From Magnetospirillum sp. SS-4 (GTDB taxonomy: Bacteria; Pseudomonadota; Alphaproteobacteria; Rhodospirillales; Magnetospirillaceae): DNA of 64,000 bases. The notes beneath the pieces are model-generated. The model was not told the origin of the DNA and did no database searches. It was given only the letters and a program-made list of their open reading frames with translations. The position numbers and the translations under genes are program-made. The stretch is taken from assembly GCF_902729425.1 (NCBI RefSeq), contig NZ_CACVCH010000092.1, positions 143,039-207,038 on the forward strand, given 5' to 3'. This document shows positions 1 through 8,905 of this stretch, one piece after another (positions within the stretch are counted from its first letter, which is position 1; every line of letters begins with the position of its first letter).

Positions 1-854
1 GACACCCAGTCGTCGCCCATGCCGGCGGGGCAGGAGAGCCCGCCGGCTTCCAGTCGTGCCCGCAGCCCGGCCTGGGCCGCGGCGAACGAGGACCGCGTCT
101 TCCGCCAGCCGTCCAGCGCCGCCAGTCCGATGGCGGCGTGATATTCGCTCAGCTTGGCGTTGGTGGCGGCGACGCCGGCCACCCGCATGCCCTGAAAGCC
201 GAAATTGATCCGCCGCTTGGCCTCGGCCACCAGGTCGGCGTTCTCGCACACGATCACCCCGCCCTCGCCGACGCCCAGGACCTTGGTGGCGTGCAGGCTG
301 ATGACGGCGGGCAGTGGGGTCGGCCGGTAGGAATCGAAGGCGGCGGCGGCGTCGATCACCACCGGAATGCCGGTGCGGTCCTGAAAGTCCTGCCATGCCC
401 GCCAGTCCACCGGCTGGCCGAACGGGCAGACCGGAATGACGGCTCCCATCTCGTCGGGAGCCGAGGCCAGGGCGCGTTCCACCGCCGCCGGGTCGAGCTG
501 CCAGTCGTCCTCGCGCACATCCAGCAGCCAGGGGCGCAGTCCCGCCGACAGGACGGCGTGGCCGGTGGCGACGAAGGTGAAGGCGGGAATGGCGCACAGC
601 GCGCCGCGCCTGGCGCCGACCGCCAGCAGGGCGGCGACCAGTCCGAGAGTGGCGTTGGCCACCGGCAGGACGTTGCCGCCGTCGGCAAGTCCGAAATGGC
701 CGGCGAAGCGGTGGGAGAACTCGGCCGAGAGCGGGCCGAAATTGCTGTAGACGTGGGATTCGTCGATGCGGCGCAGCCAGGGCAGCAGGGCGTCGGCCGA
801 GGGAAGGCGCGGACGGAAGATGGGTATGGTTTCGACCGCTCTGGCACTCGGCAT
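1..854 (-). CDS. DegT/DnrJ/EryC1/StrS-family PLP aminotransferase, 3' end cut by the window edge
   Basis: The first 284 codons are visible on the minus strand, starting at an ATG at 854 preceded by AAGGGG. The frame runs open to base 1, so the C-terminus lies outside the window. The fold is the sugar aminotransferase type: a substrate-loop segment SNFGPLSAEFS near residues 37-47, VVIDAA with the PLP-nitrogen Asp near 168, and SLHATKVLGVGEGG with the predicted Schiff-base Lys191. These enzymes transaminate nucleotide-linked keto-sugars for surface polysaccharide or glycan synthesis. Which sugar is used here cannot be told, and the next gene of the likely surface-sugar cluster is not visible. 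Confidence 0.9.
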   Translation of the reverse strand, partial: MPSARAVETIPIFRPRLPSADALLPWLRRIDESHVYSNFGPLSAEFSHRFAGHFGLADGGNVLPVANATLGLVAALLAVGARRGALCAIPAFTFVATGHAVLSAGLRPWLLDVREDDWQLDPAAVERALASAPDEMGAVIPVCPFGQPVDWRAWQDFQDRTGIPVVIDAAAAFDSYRPTPLPAVISLHATKVLGVGEGGVIVCENADLVAEAKRRINFGFQGMRVAGVAATNAKLSEYHAAIGLAALDGWRKTRSSFAAAQAGLRARLEAGGLSCPAGMGDDWV

Positions 855-935
855 CGAAGGTAGCCCCTTCTGGCGCTGAAACACTCATTCTCACGGCGAG
901 AATGCAGCGAAAAGGGTTACCACAAAGTTGAGGGG

Positions 936-2666
936 CTACACATAGGCCAGACGCAGAGCCCCCCAATGGCGTCCCGAGACGGTGATGGGGGCCGAGACGT
1001 CCAGCATCAGCGCCTGCCGGCCGCCGCCCATGTCGCGGCGATAGCTCTGCACCGTGAACGGGTCGGTGGCGCGGGCCGCCTTCAGTCCGACCTCGTCGTC
1101 GAACTTGCGGCGGTTGCGGCAATTGGCGGCGTTCCATGCCGGATCGGCCCCCTGGGGCTGCGAGAACCTGGCGTTATGGGTGGGCAGGTAGCCGTTGCGG
1201 TCCACCGGCGCGCAAAACACGATGCGGGGATTGCCGGCCACCACCGCCTCGATCACGGGAGGCAGGATTTTGTCGGCCAAGGCGGTGAAGGCGGTGGTGA
1301 ACTGGGGCGGGTTGCTGCCCGCCACCGGGCGGTAGGCCTCGTCGAACAGGGCGTCGATGGTGATTTCGCCCCGGCCTGCCGCCTGCTCGAACAGGGTGCC
1401 GATCTCGCGGGCCTTGTCGCGGGCCATGGCGACGAAGGGGGTTTCCGGGGTCTCGATGCCGGCCTCGGCGGTCAGCACCACCAGCCGCTCGCCGGCGCCC
1501 AGCAGTTCCTGAAGCCGGTTGCGGGCGTGATCCAGGCGCCCCTGGAACTCGGTGAGACCCGAGGCGGCCCGGTCGATCTCGGCGATCATCTCCGACGAGG
1601 AATCGCGGATGGCGGTGGCGTCGCTGGCGACGTTGCCCACCTGTCCGGCGATGTCGGCCAGCGACAGACGGATATGGTCGATGGCGCCGGCCATGGCGGT
1701 GGTCTGGGTGGTCAGGCCGCCGGCGCGGTTGGCGCTGGCGTCGCCCTGTTCCACCAGCCGCCCGGCGGTGCCGGTGAGTTCCTCCAGCGTCTTGCGGATC
1801 TCGGTGCTGGCGACGGCGGCCTTGCGCGACAGTTCCTTGACTTCGGTGGCGACCACGGCGAAGCCCTTGCCGTGCTCGCCGGCGCGGGCCGATTCGATGG
1901 TGGCGTTCAGCGCCAGCAGGTTGGTCTGCCGGGCGATGGTGCCGATGCCGTTGGCGACGCCGACCACGCTGGCCATGGCCTCCTGAAGTTCCAGCAGCAG
2001 GCCGCGCCCGTCGGTGACCATGCGCACGACCTCGTCGATGTCGGCCAGCGATCCGCGCACCCGCGCCTGGGAATCCTCGGCCTCGGTCGAGGCCAGGCGC
2101 GCCCCGGTCAAGGTCTCTCCCACCACCTCGACGATGCGTTCGTTGCTGCCGGCCAGATGGCGGATGCCGCGCTGAAGATCTTCCAGCAACGCCTGCTGGC
2201 CGGCCACCCGCGCCGCGATCTCGTCGATGTCCTCGGCGATCTCGATCATCTGCTTGCCGACGCCGCCGGTCTCGCGGGCGAACGCCGCGACGATGGTGGT
2301 TTCCTCCTGGCGGATGCGCAGCAGCGAGGTGACGCAGAAGCGGACGATGCGCGCCAGCGGCCGCACCGTTTCCAGAGGTCCGGCGATGCCGAAATTGATC
2401 AGCCGCTGGCCCTCGAAGTCGATTCCCATGTTGACGCCCTCGCGCATGCCGGCCGAGCGGGCGGCCTCGTCGCGGGTGACGCCGTATTCGTCCATCTCGC
2501 CCTTCATGATGCGTGCCGCGATGGCGTGGACCGAGCCGATGCGGTCCTTGAGGCTGGAGGCGACGATGCGGCCCTCGTCGCCCATGAAGCTACAGACCAG
2601 TCCGAGTTCCTGCGAGAACACGTCGCACAATTCCTGTCCGAAGCGGACATCGAACTCGATCGTCAT
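936..2666 (-). CDS. Soluble methyl-accepting chemotaxis protein with N-terminal diacid-recognition-like and C-terminal Cache-like domains
   Basis: This 576-residue protein has no membrane segment. Residues about 5-125 resemble the sugar diacid recognition (CdaR N-terminal) domain, with GRIVASS, a GSVHAIA stretch and [10 protein letters not shown]. Residues about 130-400 form the coiled-coil signalling module with the tip [21 protein letters not shown] further domain of about 170 residues follows ([44 protein letters not shown]). It resembles a Cache/PAS-like sensor that I recall at the C-terminus of alphaproteobacterial receptors. The start at 2666 has a GGAGG site. It probably senses a cytoplasmic ligand or redox state and signals to CheA. 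The ligand is unknown. Confidence 0.88.
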   Translation of the reverse strand: MTIEFDVRFGQELCDVFSQELGLVCSFMGDEGRIVASSLKDRIGSVHAIAARIMKGEMDEYGVTRDEAARSAGMREGVNMGIDFEGQRLINFGIAGPLETVRPLARIVRFCVTSLLRIRQEETTIVAAFARETGGVGKQMIEIAEDIDEIAARVAGQQALLEDLQRGIRHLAGSNERIVEVVGETLTGARLASTEAEDSQARVRGSLADIDEVVRMVTDGRGLLLELQEAMASVVGVANGIGTIARQTNLLALNATIESARAGEHGKGFAVVATEVKELSRKAAVASTEIRKTLEELTGTAGRLVEQGDASANRAGGLTTQTTAMAGAIDHIRLSLADIAGQVGNVASDATAIRDSSSEMIAEIDRAASGLTEFQGRLDHARNRLQELLGAGERLVVLTAEAGIETPETPFVAMARDKAREIGTLFEQAAGRGEITIDALFDEAYRPVAGSNPPQFTTAFTALADKILPPVIEAVVAGNPRIVFCAPVDRNGYLPTHNARFSQPQGADPAWNAANCRNRRKFDDEVGLKAARATDPFTVQSYRRDMGGGRQALMLDVSAPITVSGRHWGALRLAYV

Positions 2667-2710
2667 GGCCTTCCTCCATTCCGGCCGGCTTGGCGCGCAA
2701 TGGGAAAGGT

Positions 2711-2752
2711 ATATAGGCCAGCGGCGTCTATATGGTCAAGTTATTTAACCAT
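2711..2752. promoter_or_regulatory. Two overlapping inverted repeats upstream of the chemoreceptor gene
   Basis: ATATAG and CTATAT (2711-2716 and 2728-2733) face each other across 11 bases. ATGGTCAA and TTAACCAT (2732-2739 and 2745-2752) match at 7 of 8 pairs across 5 bases. The segment is AT-rich in a GC-rich genome and lies 45-86 bases upstream of the receptor start. It is a plausible promoter or operator; the binding protein is not known. Confidence 0.35.
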
Positions 2753-2786
2753 CGGAGAGTTATTCGAAATCAAATGTTACCGCCGG

Positions 2787-4805
2787 CTATTTTTCCGTCT
2801 TGCCGTCCCGTTCCCGCAGGTAGTCGTCGGTGGTGCGGGGCACACGCGGCGCGGCGGCCGCCATCGGCCGGGCGCCCTCCTCCAGTTCGTACTGGGCCAC
2901 CACCCGGCAGTCCTCGCACATCCTGATCAGGTCCAGGCGGCCCGGCTGGGCGAACATGGAATGGCCGCTCATGCGCTCGACCATGCGGTCGATGCCGGAT
3001 TTCGAGGCGAACGGCTTGCCGCAGCGGAGGCAGGGATAGGGTTCCTCCTCCTTGAGCACCTGACGGGTGCGGGCGGCGGCGGTGAAGGTCAGTCGCGGTG
3101 CCAGGGTCACCGCCTTTTCCGGACAGGTGACGCGGCACAGGCCGCACTGGACGCAATTGGCCTCCAGGATGCCCAGCGACGGCTTGTCGGGCAGGCCGGA
3201 CAGCGCCTTGGCGGGGCAGGCGCCGACACAGGCCAGGCACAGGGTGCACCTGGCCTGGTCCACCAGGATGGTTCCGAACGGATCGCCGGCGGCCAGCGGC
3301 ATCGAGTCCACCGGATTGGGGGCATGGCGGTGCAGATGGGCCAGGGCCAGCGTCAGGGTCTGGCGCTTGCCGCCGAGCACCAGGAACTCGGCGGCGGGAT
3401 CGACCGGTTCCGGTACCGGGCCGGCCAGCAGGGCTGCCAGGGCGGCGGGGTCGGTCTCTTCCGCCAGTTCGGCGCGGCAGGTCCAGCCCAGCGCCCCGGC
3501 CACCCGGTTGGCGAGGTCGACGGCGGCCCGCGCCGGCCCCAGGTCGTCGCCGTGGCGCGGGTCGGCCAGCAGCAGCACCCGGCCGGCGCCCTTGGCCAGG
3601 GCGGCGAGCAGCAGGTCCGGCCCCAGGGCGGCCACCGCCGGCACCGTCAGCGGCAGCGCCGCCGCCGGCAGGCCGGCGCCGAATCGGGCCAGGGCGGCGA
3701 TCAGGTCCTCGCCATGCCCGGATTGATGGATCAGCAGCAGCGGCCGCCCGCCCCCGGCCGTCCGGAAGGTTTCCAGCAGGGTCGACAGGTGCTGGAACAG
3801 GCTGTTTCCGGCGGGAACGTTGAATCGGATGGCGCCGGTGGGACAGACGCTGGCGCAGGACCCGTGACCGCCGCAGACATGCGCATCCACCGAGGCGGCG
3901 TCGCCCAGCGGGGTCAGCGCGCCGGACGGGCAGGCGTCGAGGCAGCGGGTGCAGGCCACCTGCCCGTTGCGGGAATGGGCGCACAGCGCGGCGTCGATCC
4001 TGATCCAGCGCGGTTTCTCGAACTCGCCCACCAGCCCGGCGATTTCGGCCAGCGCCCGTTCCAGTCCGGCGCGGTCATTGGGATCAACCACTAGCCAGCC
4101 GTCGCGGGGCGGCAGCAGGGCCGGCCCGCCGGTCAGGTCCAGCACGATATCGGCGGATAGGGCGCGTTCGCCGATTCCGGCCTCGAAGGCCAGGGCGCCG
4201 CGCGCCGAGGGCGAGGCGCCGGCTAGACCGGCCACCGTGACCGCGAAGGCGCCCAGATGGCCGGACGCCTTCATCGGCCGGCCCCGGAACAGGCCGAGAC
4301 CGCGCACCGGCGGCGGCACCAGGTCGGAGTCGCAATCGGGCAGCAGCAGGCAGGTCGTCGCCCGCTCGGCCGACAGCCGCCGTCCGGCCTCCAGCACCAC
4401 TTGTGAACGCCCCAGCACCAGCACGCCGCCGCCCGAGGTCAGGGTGACCGATGGCGTCGGCTCGGTGGCCAGCGCCGCCTGGGCCAGCAGCGCCGCCATC
4501 TTGGGGGTGGCGGCTCCGGCCTGATCCGACCAGCCGGCGCGGTCGCGCAGGTCGACGCACAGCGGCGGCTCGGCTCCCGCCTGTCCGGCCAGTTCGCCGA
4601 ACAGCGGCGCTTCCTGGCCGCAGCAGACCAGCAAGGGCTCGCCGTCGGCCAGGGCCTCGCGGTAGGCCGCCGCCTGGGCGCGGCAGAGCTGGGTGAACAC
4701 CCGCTCCGGCGGCTCGGTTCCCAGCGCCTTGGCCAAGGCCTTGACGTCGAGCGGCATCGAGCCCTCGCACGAACACATCAGAACCCGCCGTCCGCCGATC
4801 TTCAT
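2787..4805 (-). CDS. Polyferredoxin-like 4Fe-4S protein of the formate dehydrogenase accessory cluster
   Basis: A 672-residue protein with an N-terminal region carrying scattered Cys (LMCSCEGS, VCCGQEAP). Two pairs of ferredoxin-type clusters follow (CTRCLDACP with CASVCPTGA; CTLCLACVGACP with CVQCGLCRVTCP). Near the C-terminus are two CxxC pairs (CLRCG and CEDC), perhaps for another metal. Proteins of this layout sit next to fdhD, DUF3305 and DUF3306 genes in proteobacterial formate dehydrogenase loci and are presumed to work in electron transfer or enzyme assembly. I chose ATG 4805 because GGGAGAG lies 6 bases upstream; the ATG at 4820 has its purine run too close. It diverges from fdhD. 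Confidence 0.85.
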   Translation of the reverse strand: MKIGGRRVLMCSCEGSMPLDVKALAKALGTEPPERVFTQLCRAQAAAYREALADGEPLLVCCGQEAPLFGELAGQAGAEPPLCVDLRDRAGWSDQAGAATPKMAALLAQAALATEPTPSVTLTSGGGVLVLGRSQVVLEAGRRLSAERATTCLLLPDCDSDLVPPPVRGLGLFRGRPMKASGHLGAFAVTVAGLAGASPSARGALAFEAGIGERALSADIVLDLTGGPALLPPRDGWLVVDPNDRAGLERALAEIAGLVGEFEKPRWIRIDAALCAHSRNGQVACTRCLDACPSGALTPLGDAASVDAHVCGGHGSCASVCPTGAIRFNVPAGNSLFQHLSTLLETFRTAGGGRPLLLIHQSGHGEDLIAALARFGAGLPAAALPLTVPAVAALGPDLLLAALAKGAGRVLLLADPRHGDDLGPARAAVDLANRVAGALGWTCRAELAEETDPAALAALLAGPVPEPVDPAAEFLVLGGKRQTLTLALAHLHRHAPNPVDSMPLAAGDPFGTILVDQARCTLCLACVGACPAKALSGLPDKPSLGILEANCVQCGLCRVTCPEKAVTLAPRLTFTAAARTRQVLKEEEPYPCLRCGKPFASKSGIDRMVERMSGHSMFAQPGRLDLIRMCEDCRVVAQYELEEGARPMAAAAPRVPRTTDDYLRERDGKTEK

Positions 4806-4857
4806 ATGCCGCTCTCCCATTGCTCCCCGTCCGGGGGACGCCTACTCTATAACCGAC

Positions 4858-4883
4858 GACGGAATGATTATATCCATTCCGTC
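4858..4883. promoter_or_regulatory. Perfect 9-bp inverted repeat between the divergent polyferredoxin and fdhD genes
   Basis: GACGGAATG (4858-4866) and CATTCCGTC (4875-4883) are perfect reverse complements separated by ATTATATC. The repeat lies 52 bases from one start codon and 54 bases from the other, so one regulator could control both transcripts. It does not look like a ModE box. Operator function is inferred from position and symmetry only. Confidence 0.5.
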
Positions 4884-4937
4884 GGAGTCTAAGGGAAAGC
4901 CCGGCGCCTGAGGGACAATGAAGAATCAGAGGACTTG

Positions 4938-5819
4938 ATGACAGACCAACCCATGCTGGTTCGCCCCGACCCCGATGACGAGCGCCTGTATCAGAAGGTG
5001 GCCGGCATCGACCACGAGGGCAAGGCCGTCGAGGCGGCGGTGATCAACGAGCGCCCGCTGACCATCTTTCTCAATGGCCGCGAGATCGTCACCGCCATGA
5101 CCATCGGCGACCATCCCGAATATCTGGCGCTGGGCTATCTGCTGAACCAGAACATGCTGCGCCCCGACGACGAAATCCGGGCGGTGGATTACGATTCCGA
5201 GATCGAGACCGTGGTGGTGCGCACGGCGCGCCAGACCGATTACGAGGAGAAGCTGAAGAAGAAGATTCAGACTTCGGGCTGCGCCATGGGCACGGTGTTC
5301 GGCGACGTCATGGAGAAGTTCGAGACCGTCAGCCTGGATTCTTCGGCCCGTTTCCACACCTCGTGGCTCTATGCCTTGCAGAAGGCCATCAACACCATGC
5401 CGTCGTTCTATCTCAAGACCGGCGCCATTCACGGCTGCGTGCTGTGCGAGGCGGACCGGCCGCTGATCTACATGGAAGACGTCGGCCGCCACAACGCCAT
5501 GGACAAGATCGCCGGCTACATGTTCCGCCACGGCTTGGCGGCGACGGGCAAAAGCCTCTACACCACCGGCCGCCTGACCAGCGAGATGGTGATCAAGACG
5601 GTGCAGATGGGCATTCCGGTGCTGCTGTCACGTTCGGGTTTCACCGCCTGGGGGGTGGAACTGGCGAACAAGGCCGGGTTGACCCTGATCGGCCGCGCCA
5701 AGGGAAAGCGCTTCGTCGCCCTGGCCGGAACCGGACGCATCGTGTTCGACGCCGACCCGGGACAGGCCGCCGACGAGCCCGGCCATCTGTCCCGCAAGGG
5801 GAGCCGCGACGATGAGTAA
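4938..5819 (+). CDS. fdhD: Formate dehydrogenase sulfurtransferase FdhD
   Basis: 293 residues. FdhD passes sulfur from the cysteine desulfurase IscS to the molybdenum bis-MGD cofactor of formate dehydrogenase. Family marks include TIGDHPEYLALGYLLNQ near the N-terminus, GAIHGCVLCE, and MEDVGRHNAMDKI. The sulfur-carrying loop reads SGCAMGT, so only Cys115 is present where the E. coli protein has a CxxC pair. ATG 4938 is preferred over the adjacent TTG at 4935; GAGG lies 5-8 bases upstream. The gene overlaps the following mobA fusion by 8 bases, indicating one transcript. Confidence 0.95.
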   Translation: MTDQPMLVRPDPDDERLYQKVAGIDHEGKAVEAAVINERPLTIFLNGREIVTAMTIGDHPEYLALGYLLNQNMLRPDDEIRAVDYDSEIETVVVRTARQTDYEEKLKKKIQTSGCAMGTVFGDVMEKFETVSLDSSARFHTSWLYALQKAINTMPSFYLKTGAIHGCVLCEADRPLIYMEDVGRHNAMDKIAGYMFRHGLAATGKSLYTTGRLTSEMVIKTVQMGIPVLLSRSGFTAWGVELANKAGLTLIGRAKGKRFVALAGTGRIVFDADPGQAADEPGHLSRKGSRDDE

Positions 5820-6951
5820 GGAGACGACTCCCATCGCCGGAGTGATCCTGGCCGGCGGCCTGTCGCGCCGCATGGGCGGCGGCGACAAGGCCCTGATCGA
5901 GGTGGACGGCCAGACCCTGCTGGACCGGGTGATCGAACGGCTGTCGCCCCAGGTCGGCCCGATGGTGCTGAACGCCAACGGCGATCCCGCCCGCTTCGCC
6001 GCCCTGACCCTGCCGGTGGCCCCCGATGTCATCGACGGCTATGCCGGGCCGCTGGTGGGCGTGCTGACCGGGCTCGAATGGCTGAATCTCCACACCATGG
6101 GGGTGGAGTGGATGGTCAGCGTCGCCGCCGACACCCCGCTGTTCCCGTCCGATCTGGTGGAGCGGCTGCTGGCGGCGGCGACGGCCGAGGGCGCCGACAT
6201 CGCTGTCGCCTGCACCAATGACCGCACCCATCCGGTGTTCGCCCTGTGGCCGGTCCGCCTCGCCGCCGAACTGCGCGCCGCCACCGAGGGCGAGGGGCTT
6301 CGCAAGATCGAGGCCTGGACCGACCGCCATAAGGTGGTCCGCGTCGACTGGCCCTCGCGTCCGGTGGACCCGTTCTTCAACGTCAACACCCCGGAAGACG
6401 TGGTGCGGCTGCGGATGATCCTGGATGGATCGCTGCCGGCCGAACCACCGCTTCGGGCCGCCACCGGGATCGCGGTGGTGGTGGAGCGCCGCGACGGCGC
6501 CAGCGCCTGGGTGAAGGATTCGTGGCGGCCGCTGGAGGTGATGGCCGAACCGCCCGCCGACGCCGCGCCGTGGGTGATGCTGCGCCGGGGCGAGGGCTTC
6601 GAGCATTATCTGGCCACCGGCATCCCCCTGGTCCTGCACCGTTCCGACCTCGCCAGCTACCGCTACAACCTGGGCGGATTCGACCCCCGGCTTTACGTGG
6701 TGCTGCGCCGCCAGGACGACGGCGGCCAGCCGGTCAAGGTGGCGCTGGCCACCGCCGCCCCGGACGAGGCCCAGGCCATGAGCGAAAGCGGCGAGGACGT
6801 GGTGGACGGTCTGTCCATGCCCGGACCGTTGCGCGACTGGGTCGAGATGTTCTGCGCCTGTCATCCGCCCGACGAGCCCATGCGCAAGCGCAAGCGCGAT
6901 GCTGTCGACACCGCCGACAGCTTTGCCGGCAAGGGTCGGGGGCGGCCATGA
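5812..6951 (+). CDS. MobA-type molybdenum cofactor guanylyltransferase fused to a DUF3305 domain
   Basis: A continuous 379-residue frame. Residues 1-205 are MobA-like: LAGGLSRRMGGGDKAL is the nucleotide-binding signature, DTPLF carries the metal-binding Asp, and NVNTPEDV closes the domain. MobA links GMP to molybdopterin to make MGD, the cofactor form used by formate dehydrogenases. Residues about 219-379 match DUF3305 (VVVERR, W..SWRPLEV, YRYNLGG, LYVVLRR, PDEPMRKRKRD). DUF3305 is usually a separate small protein encoded beside DUF3306 in formate dehydrogenase loci. The start overlaps fdhD and the stop overlaps the next start (ATGA), so translational coupling is likely. Confidence 0.87.
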   Translation: MSKETTPIAGVILAGGLSRRMGGGDKALIEVDGQTLLDRVIERLSPQVGPMVLNANGDPARFAALTLPVAPDVIDGYAGPLVGVLTGLEWLNLHTMGVEWMVSVAADTPLFPSDLVERLLAAATAEGADIAVACTNDRTHPVFALWPVRLAAELRAATEGEGLRKIEAWTDRHKVVRVDWPSRPVDPFFNVNTPEDVVRLRMILDGSLPAEPPLRAATGIAVVVERRDGASAWVKDSWRPLEVMAEPPADAAPWVMLRRGEGFEHYLATGIPLVLHRSDLASYRYNLGGFDPRLYVVLRRQDDGGQPVKVALATAAPDEAQAMSESGEDVVDGLSMPGPLRDWVEMFCACHPPDEPMRKRKRDAVDTADSFAGKGRGRP

Positions 6952-7397
6952 GCGAATCCGTCCTTGGCCGCTGGTCGCGGCGCAAGCTGGCGGCCAAGGC
7001 GGACCCGCCGTCGGCACCTTCGGAGGAGGAGGTGGTGGCGACGGCCGGGGAGCCGGCTTGTTCGGAGCGGTCCCCGGCGGCGGAACCGCAGCCGATGGAA
7101 CTGCCCCCGGTCGAATCGCTGGAGGCCGATTCCGACTATTCCGTCTTCATGAAGCCCGGTGTTCCCGCCGAGCTGCGCCAGCAGGCGCTGACCCGGCTGT
7201 GGGCGACCAATCCCGGCCTGATGCAGCCCGAGGTCATGGACCTGCATGTGGGCGACTATACCAGTCCGGTGGTGGCCGAGGTGGTCAAGACCGCCTGGCG
7301 TCTTGGCAAGGGGGTGCTGGACGCCGCCGAACTAGCCGCCGAGGAGGAGGAACGGCGGCAAGCCACCGCCGCTAAACGGCTCGACGACGACGCTTGA
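6948..7397 (+). CDS. DUF3306 family protein of the formate dehydrogenase accessory cluster
   Basis: 149 residues, hydrophilic, no signal peptide. It begins SVLGRWSRRKLAAK, a typical DUF3306 opening. The conserved core is LPPVESLEADSDYSVF followed by KPGVPAELRQQALTRLW. The function of DUF3306 is unknown; its constant company with DUF3305 and the polyferredoxin suggests a role in maturing formate dehydrogenase. The ATG overlaps the stop of the mobA fusion by 4 bases. The convergent chemoreceptor gene ends 3 bases beyond its stop. The catalytic formate dehydrogenase subunits are not in this window. Confidence 0.88.
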   Translation: MSESVLGRWSRRKLAAKADPPSAPSEEEVVATAGEPACSERSPAAEPQPMELPPVESLEADSDYSVFMKPGVPAELRQQALTRLWATNPGLMQPEVMDLHVGDYTSPVVAEVVKTAWRLGKGVLDAAELAAEEEERRQATAAKRLDDDA

Positions 7398-7400
7398 ACT

Positions 7401-8678
7401 CTAGCCCCTGATCCCGGCGATGAAGCGCGAGGTTTCGGCGCTCAGCACCTCGGATCGCCGGGCGATGCCTTCGGCGGAATCCAGGACCGAATGAGCTGAG
7501 CGACCGGTGGAGGCCGCCGCCTGGGTGACGTCGGCGATGGCCTGCGACACCTTATCGCTGTCGGCGGCGGCGGCGGCGGTGGAGGCGGCGATGCCCTGGG
7601 TGGCGCCGCCCTGCTCGTCCACCGCGGCGCTGATGGTGGCGGAAATGTCGCTGATGCGGCCGATGGTCTCGGCGATCCGGCGGATGGCCTCGACCGCCTG
7701 TCCGGTCGAGGCCTGGATGGCGATCACCTGATCGCCGATCTCGCCGGTGGCCCGCGACGTCTGGTTGGCCAGGGTCTTGACCTCGTTGGCGACCACGGCG
7801 AAGCCCTTGCCGGCCTCGCCGGCGCGGGCGGCCTCGATGGTGGCGTTCAGGGCGAGAAGGTTGGTCTGGCCGGCGATGTCGTTGATCAGGCTGACCACCT
7901 CGCCGATGCGCGACGCGGCGTCGGACAGGCTGAGAATGATGGAATCGGTGGTTCTCGCCTGCTCCACCGCCGCCTGGGCGATGCCGGCCGCCTCCGAGAC
8001 CCGCCCGGCGATGCGGGCGATGGAGCCCGACAGCAGATCGGCGGCGTTGGCCACTTCCCGCACTTCGGAGGCGGCGCGGTCCGAGGCGCCGGCGGCGGCC
8101 TCGGACTGGCGGCTGGTCTGCTCGGCGGTGCCCGACATGGCGAGGGCGGTGGCCTTCAGTTCGGCCGACGCGGAGGCGAATCCCTCGACCACGCTGCGGA
8201 TGCTGGCCTCGAAGCCGCTGGCGATCCGGTTCAACGCCTCGCGTTTGTCGTCTTCGGCGCGGCGTTTCTCGGCCTCGGCTTCCCGCTCCAGGGCCAGCTT
8301 CTCGGTGGCGTTGCGGCGGAAGATTTCCAGGGCGCGCGCCAGTTCGCCGATCTCGTCGCGGCGGCCGCCATAATCGAGTTGCTCGTCCAGATTGCCGTTG
8401 GCCAGGTGCTCGGTCACCTCCACCGTACGGCGCAACGGCGGCACCACCGACAAAATCAGCCAGATCACCACCAGGCTGCCCATGCCGATTCCGGCCAGTC
8501 CGAGGCCGAGCACCACTCCGAAACTGTCGGGACGGTGGGCGTGGACCTCCATCAGCGTCATGACGAAGAACAGCCACGCCAGGGCGACCGGGGGAACGAA
8601 GGCAACGACGATCTTCAAGCCGATACCGCTGAGAAAGGCCTTCAAGATTCCACCTATTCCAATATTATGACCGGACAT
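7401..8678 (-). CDS. Methyl-accepting chemotaxis protein with a short extracytoplasmic loop
   Basis: About 425 residues from the ATG at 8678, which has GGAG 9 bases upstream; an upstream in-frame start at 8720 lacks this support. Two membrane helices lie close together (about residues 15-45 and 53-80), so there is almost no periplasmic ligand domain. A HAMP domain follows ([35 protein letters not shown]), then the coiled-coil signalling domain with [20 protein letters not shown]. Receptors of this form may sense through the membrane, through HAMP, or through a partner protein. No methylation or CheR-binding pentapeptide is evident at the end. Confidence 0.93.
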   Translation of the reverse strand: MSGHNIGIGGILKAFLSGIGLKIVVAFVPPVALAWLFFVMTLMEVHAHRPDSFGVVLGLGLAGIGMGSLVVIWLILSVVPPLRRTVEVTEHLANGNLDEQLDYGGRRDEIGELARALEIFRRNATEKLALEREAEAEKRRAEDDKREALNRIASGFEASIRSVVEGFASASAELKATALAMSGTAEQTSRQSEAAAGASDRAASEVREVANAADLLSGSIARIAGRVSEAAGIAQAAVEQARTTDSIILSLSDAASRIGEVVSLINDIAGQTNLLALNATIEAARAGEAGKGFAVVANEVKTLANQTSRATGEIGDQVIAIQASTGQAVEAIRRIAETIGRISDISATISAAVDEQGGATQGIAASTAAAAADSDKVSQAIADVTQAAASTGRSAHSVLDSAEGIARRSEVLSAETSRFIAGIRG

Positions 8679-8851
8679 GACGTCAGACTCCGTCACACTC
8701 ACATATGCAGTGTGGCGCAACGGCGAACATCAGGCAATACGCCTCGGCGACCGTCGGTGTCGGCTTCAACTTTGGAATCATTATCTTTTATTGCGTATGT
8801 TCCCGTGATCTTGGGCCTCTGGCCGGATCTGACGCAAGCTCTGGTCATCGC

Positions 8852-8889
8852 TGCCCGAAACGGGCAAACTGCCATCCACCAGGGATGGC
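8852..8889 (+). promoter_or_regulatory. Two tandem hairpins in the leader of the cyclophilin-like gene
   Basis: TGCCCG-AAA-CGGGCA (8852-8866) is a perfect 6-bp stem with a 3-base loop. GCCATCC-ACCAG-GGATGGC (8871-8889) is a perfect 7-bp stem with a 5-base loop. The pair ends just before the GGGAG ribosome site and the ATG at 8906. The loops lack the ACGR motif of mini-ykkC. A leader control element or mRNA stabiliser is possible; no known class is recognised. Confidence 0.4.
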
Positions 8890-8905
8890 ACGGGAGCCCG
8901 CTTTG

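Noticed and set aside
138..863. Plus-strand frame at the left edge
   Set aside because: It is antisense to the DegT aminotransferase, which has clear motifs.
2711..2752. ModE box
   Set aside because: ATATAG/CTATAT is similar in spacing but lacks the flanking CG bases, and the adjacent gene is a chemoreceptor.
966..4094. Very long plus-strand frame of 1042 codons
   Set aside because: It is antisense to the chemoreceptor and polyferredoxin genes, with repetitive Gly/Ala/His-rich composition and no domain. Long antisense frames are expected in GC-rich DNA.
8852..8889. Mini-ykkC (guanidine-II) riboswitch
   Set aside because: Two hairpins fit the layout, but neither loop is ACGR and the downstream gene is not a guanidine-related gene.
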